Assembly (NCBI GenBank): GCA_016840825.1
Contig: JAEORN010000018.1
Coordinates: 1 to 8,012 of the forward strand
Reading direction: 5' to 3'
Origin: Candidatus Thorarchaeota archaeon
GTDB lineage: Archaea; Asgardarchaeota; Thorarchaeia; Thorarchaeales; Thorarchaeaceae
DNA: 8,012 nucleotides
Below the pieces are notes generated by a model, which saw only the letters and a list, made by a program, of their open reading frames with translations, was not told where the DNA came from and ran no database searches. Position numbers and translations under genes: made by a program. The stretch's first letter is position 1, and every line of letters begins with the position of its first letter. This document shows positions 5,977 through 8,012 of the stretch, piece after piece.

Positions 5977-6645
5977 TTACTTTGTGATCCTCTTGCGTCT
6001 TCTTTTGATACCTTTTAATTGCTGAAGTTCATTAGGCTCGTAATCCTGAACGTCGGCCATTGATGGAGATCGAAGCTGCAAACTCAAGTACACTGCCAAG
6101 GTAAAACTCAAGATTGCTAGAAGCGGAACTAAATAGATCAGACTCCCCCATATACTAGTGTATGAGTGAACCTGATTGGAAAAAGCACTGCTCGGATTGG
6201 AGTATGTGCTAAGGACTGTGTCCAGAACTCCTATTGATGGCACTATCGCAGATAATCCAAAGAGATTCAATAAAATGGCCATACGCCAAGATTTCTTGTT
6301 ATCCGTATAGAATCCGTAGAACAATATAAACGCAATCGCACTCATCGAAAGCGGCAATATTGTAACCATGAAAAGTGCACTGAGTGCGGTGTCACCACCG
6401 CCAGCATACCAATAGGCACCGTCACTAGAGAAGAGTATAGTATCCGCAATATCTGAAGCATATGACGATACCCCTCCAATAATTAGATAGAGAGTAGCTA
6501 TAGTCAATTGAAGAGATGCGGCCTTTGTCTGTACGCTTAGTGAAAATATGGATGCCCAAGGTCTTGGATACCATTTTCCAGATGCCTCAATCAGAGTAGG
6601 CGGCATCTGGCAGACTCTTGATCTGTTATACTTTACTTGTTCCAT
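5977..6645 (-). CDS. Four-helix membrane protein, third copy of a tandem paralogous set
   Basis: A 222-residue integral membrane protein of no recognised family. The N-terminal segment has Cys12 followed by Gln-x-Pro-Pro-x-Leu-Ile-Glu-Ala-Ser-Gly-Lys-Trp-Tyr and Pro-Trp, shared with both upstream neighbours. Predicted helices are about 42-64, 90-112, 121-144 and 163-188. Positive residues put the N-terminus, the helix 2-3 loop (DNKKSWR) and the C-terminus inside, leaving two outward loops. The tail ends in a strongly basic run, KRRRKRITK, unlike the other copies. ATG 6645 aligns with the starts of the other two proteins and has GGAG 8 nt upstream. ATG 6651 and ATG 6684 are in-frame alternatives, but the latter would translate the neighbour's C-terminal coding DNA in another frame. 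It overlaps the middle gene's end by 20 nt, so the two are co-transcribed and probably translationally coupled. Confidence 0.82.
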   Translation of the reverse strand: MEQVKYNRSRVCQMPPTLIEASGKWYPRPWASIFSLSVQTKAASLQLTIATLYLIIGGVSSYASDIADTILFSSDGAYWYAGGGDTALSALFMVTILPLSMSAIAFILFYGFYTDNKKSWRMAILLNLFGLSAIVPSIGVLDTVLSTYSNPSSAFSNQVHSYTSIWGSLIYLVPLLAILSFTLAVYLSLQLRSPSMADVQDYEPNELQQLKGIKRRRKRITK

Positions 6646-7303
6646 TAACATATCTCCCAATTCCTTTTGATTGCTGAAGCTCATTCGACTTGCTATCCTG
6701 AACGGAGGTCATTGATCGAGGTCCAGAGCTAAAACCTAAGTATATAATCATAGTAAAAATCAGGATTATTGAGAGCGGAACTAGCCAGAATAGAATACCC
6801 CATATACTAACATATGAGTTAACCCGCTGGAACCACCCGCCCCCGTTATTCAAATAGGAGTATGTGTAAGAGACTTGCTCCAGAACTTGTATTGTTGGTA
6901 CTAACGTAATCAATCCAATGAGATTCAAGAAAACAGCCATAGGCAATGATTTCTTGCTATCGATTAGAAATCCGTAGGAAAACATCAAAGCAACTACACA
7001 CATCACAAGCGGTAATATTGTTACTACAGCAAACGTAGTGAGTTCTGTGGCCCAGCGACAAAACATCCAATAGGTACCATCATCAGCGTAGAGTATAATA
7101 TGCATGATTCTAATCGCATATGATGATACTACTCCAATGAGTAGATACAGAACAGCTATGGTAAATTGAAGAGATGCAGCCTTTGTCTGTACACTTAGTG
7201 ACATTATCGATGCCCAAGGTTTCTGATACCACTTTCCAGATGCCTTAATTAGAGCCGGAGGCACCTGGCAGACTCCTGATTTGTCATACTTTACTTGTTC
7301 CAT
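6626..7303 (-). CDS. Four-helix membrane protein, second copy, with a frameshift-extended C-terminus
   Basis: A 225-residue paralogue of its neighbours with the same layout: a conserved N-terminal Cys-Gln-Val-Pro-Pro...Ser-Gly-Lys-Trp-Tyr motif (12-26), then four predicted helices (about 43-66, 90-112, 121-142, 166-190) and a C-terminal segment containing Asp-Ser-Lys-Ser-Asn-Glu-Leu-Gln-Gln. The outward loops differ from the other copies; the first carries an extra Cys (82). The last eight residues (YVNGTSKV) have no counterpart. They arise because one base is missing at the junction that in the first copy encodes the stop, so the frame continues 20 nt into the third gene. I chose ATG 7303 by alignment with the other N-termini; GGAG lies 9 nt upstream. 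ATG 7312 (giving MMLMEQ) and ATG 7309 are in frame, and 7312 would overlap the previous stop as ATGA. Confidence 0.82.
   Translation of the reverse strand: MEQVKYDKSGVCQVPPALIKASGKWYQKPWASIMSLSVQTKAASLQFTIAVLYLLIGVVSSYAIRIMHIILYADDGTYWMFCRWATELTTFAVVTILPLVMCVVALMFSYGFLIDSKKSLPMAVFLNLIGLITLVPTIQVLEQVSYTYSYLNNGGGWFQRVNSYVSIWGILFWLVPLSIILIFTMIIYLGFSSGPRSMTSVQDSKSNELQQSKGIGRYVNGTSKV
6662..6702. repeat. 41-nt exact direct repeat, copy 1
   Basis: Identical base for base to 7321-7361, 659 bp away. It encodes the shared C-terminal segment (Gln-Asp-Ser-Lys-Ser-Asn-Glu-Leu-Gln-Gln-Ser-Lys) of the middle membrane protein and lies just before the next gene's SD. It is the boundary of the tandem duplication unit. 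The matching part of the third copy (around 6008-6050) has diverged. Confidence 0.85.
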
Positions 7304-7308
7304 TAACA

Positions 7309-7980
7309 TCATCTCCCAACTCCTTTTGATTGCTGAAGCTCATTCGACTTGCTATCCTGAAGGGAAATCATTGATCGAGGTCCAGGGCCAAAACTCAAGT
7401 ATATAATCATAGTAAAATACAAAATTACTAAGAGCGGAACCACCCAGAGTAGAATGCTCCATATATTAGAATTAGCCATTATTATCTGGTAATAATATTC
7501 TGCACCTGAAGGTCCATCTGACAATATTTGAAAGACGTTACCCAGAACTTGTGTGAAAGGTAGTACCGTCAATAATCCAATGGTATTCACTGAAATCGCC
7601 ATGCGCCATGATATCTTATTATTCATCCAAAATCCATAGAACAATATCAAGGCAATAGCACCCATCAATAGCGGCAAAATTGTAGCTAAGAAAAACGTAA
7701 TGAATCTAGTGTCAATGTAATAGGACCACCACCAAAAACCACCAAAAACACCACCCATTTCATCGAAGAGCATAGAATTCATGAAATCAGTAATATATAC
7801 TGATGCTCCTCCAAAGAGTAGCAACATAGCAGCTATACTAAATTGAAGAGATGCTACTTTTGTCTGCACACTTAGTGATGCTATAGCTGTCCAAGGTTTC
7901 TGATACCATTTTCCAGATGCCTCAATCAGGGTAGGAGGTATCTGGCAAACTCTTGACTTATTCTTCCCTATGTTTCCCAT
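7309..7980 (-). CDS. Four-helix membrane protein, first copy of a tandem paralogous set
   Basis: A 223-residue membrane protein of unrecognised family, first in a leftward operon of three paralogues. Residues 12-30 hold the shared Cys-Gln-Ile-Pro-Pro-Thr-Leu-Ile-Glu-Ala-Ser-Gly-Lys-Trp-Tyr...Pro-Trp motif. Predicted helices are about 42-64, 93-118, 127-149 and 172-197. The first outward loop (about 65-92) is rich in Gly and aromatic residues (GGVFGGFWWWSYY) and is encoded by a repetitive G/T tract. The second (150-171) has a run of three tyrosines. The inside loop (NNKISWR) and the tail (Asp-Ser-Lys-Ser-Asn-Glu-Leu-Gln-Gln) match the other copies. ATG 7980 follows CAGGAG with 9 nt spacing, the same spacing as before the second copy. 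The stop lies 5 nt before the next gene. Transport, sensing or structural roles cannot be told apart from sequence. Confidence 0.85.
   Translation of the reverse strand: MGNIGKNKSRVCQIPPTLIEASGKWYQKPWTAIASLSVQTKVASLQFSIAAMLLLFGGASVYITDFMNSMLFDEMGGVFGGFWWWSYYIDTRFITFFLATILPLLMGAIALILFYGFWMNNKISWRMAISVNTIGLLTVLPFTQVLGNVFQILSDGPSGAEYYYQIIMANSNIWSILLWVVPLLVILYFTMIIYLSFGPGPRSMISLQDSKSNELQQSKGVGR
7321..7361. repeat. 41-nt exact direct repeat, copy 2
   Basis: Identical to 6662-6702. It encodes the C-terminal segment of the first membrane protein and sits immediately before the SD and start of the second gene. A neighbouring 23-nt block covering the start codon (7286-7308) also matches 6628-6650 exactly, so the whole gene-gene junction was duplicated. 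Confidence 0.85.
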
Positions 7981-7988
7981 TTGAGTCG

Positions 7989-8012
7989 TCTCCTGATAGT
8001 ATTAAACAAAAA
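7989..8012 (-). promoter_or_regulatory. SD and possible TATA-like box for the three-gene operon
   Basis: Read leftward, TTTTTGTTTAA (8012-8002) lies 21 nt before the ATG at 7980, with the SD AGGAG (7995-7991) between them. The 11-mer and its distance to the start match those before the gene at 3232. However, if it set transcription start at the usual 26 nt, the SD would not be transcribed, so the true TATA may lie beyond the right edge. The SD call is firm; the promoter call is weak. Confidence 0.35.

Noticed and set aside
6646..6684. Upstream start for the third membrane protein at 6684
   Set aside because: The added residues translate the second gene's C-terminal codons in a shifted frame, and the other copies have no equivalent. 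The open frame is a by-product of the one-base junction deletion.

Overview
The window looks archaeal. Several genes are preceded by AT-rich boxes resembling archaeal TATA elements. Other genes start at or almost at the expected transcription start, and the Shine-Dalgarno (SD) sequences match the archaeal AGGAGGTGAT type. A regulator with two GbsR-like winged helices, a cell-surface SBBP beta-propeller and several uncharacterised four-helix membrane proteins fit a mesophilic, moderately AT-rich archaeon. An Asgard (for example Thorarchaeota-like) or related lineage is a guess from the general look of the genes, not something the sequence proves. I see no rRNA, tRNA, CRISPR array, transposase or integrase.

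Layout, left to right. (1) The 3' part of a small membrane-protein gene runs rightward off the left edge (2-268). (2) A tandem-winged-helix regulator runs leftward (348-1415). It is transcribed divergently from (3) a membrane-anchored seven-repeat SBBP beta-propeller (1531-3123). The 115-bp gap between them holds a perfect 17-bp palindrome and two mirror-image TATA-like boxes, so the regulator probably controls itself and the propeller gene. (4) An unrecognised 507-residue protein with at least two winged-helix-like segments (3232-4755) follows, apparently on a leaderless mRNA. (5) A strong TATA-like promoter and a leader of about 130-150 nt with an orphan SD, two tiny ORFs and a hairpin precede a four-helix membrane protein (4999-5397), which is a paralogue of gene 1. 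A hairpin plus T-tract terminator follows it. (6) A DUF1801/YdhG-like protein (5551-5928) ends the rightward series. (7) Three tandem paralogues of an unrecognised four-helix membrane protein form a leftward operon (7980 to 5977).

The operon is the most distinctive part. The copies share a conserved N-terminal motif, conserved cytoplasmic-side segments and near-identical junction DNA. Their two predicted outward loops have diverged strongly, and one junction carries a 1-nt deletion that fuses extra residues onto the middle protein and overlaps it with the third gene. The three proteins may form one hetero-oligomeric membrane complex, but no function can be assigned from the sequence.
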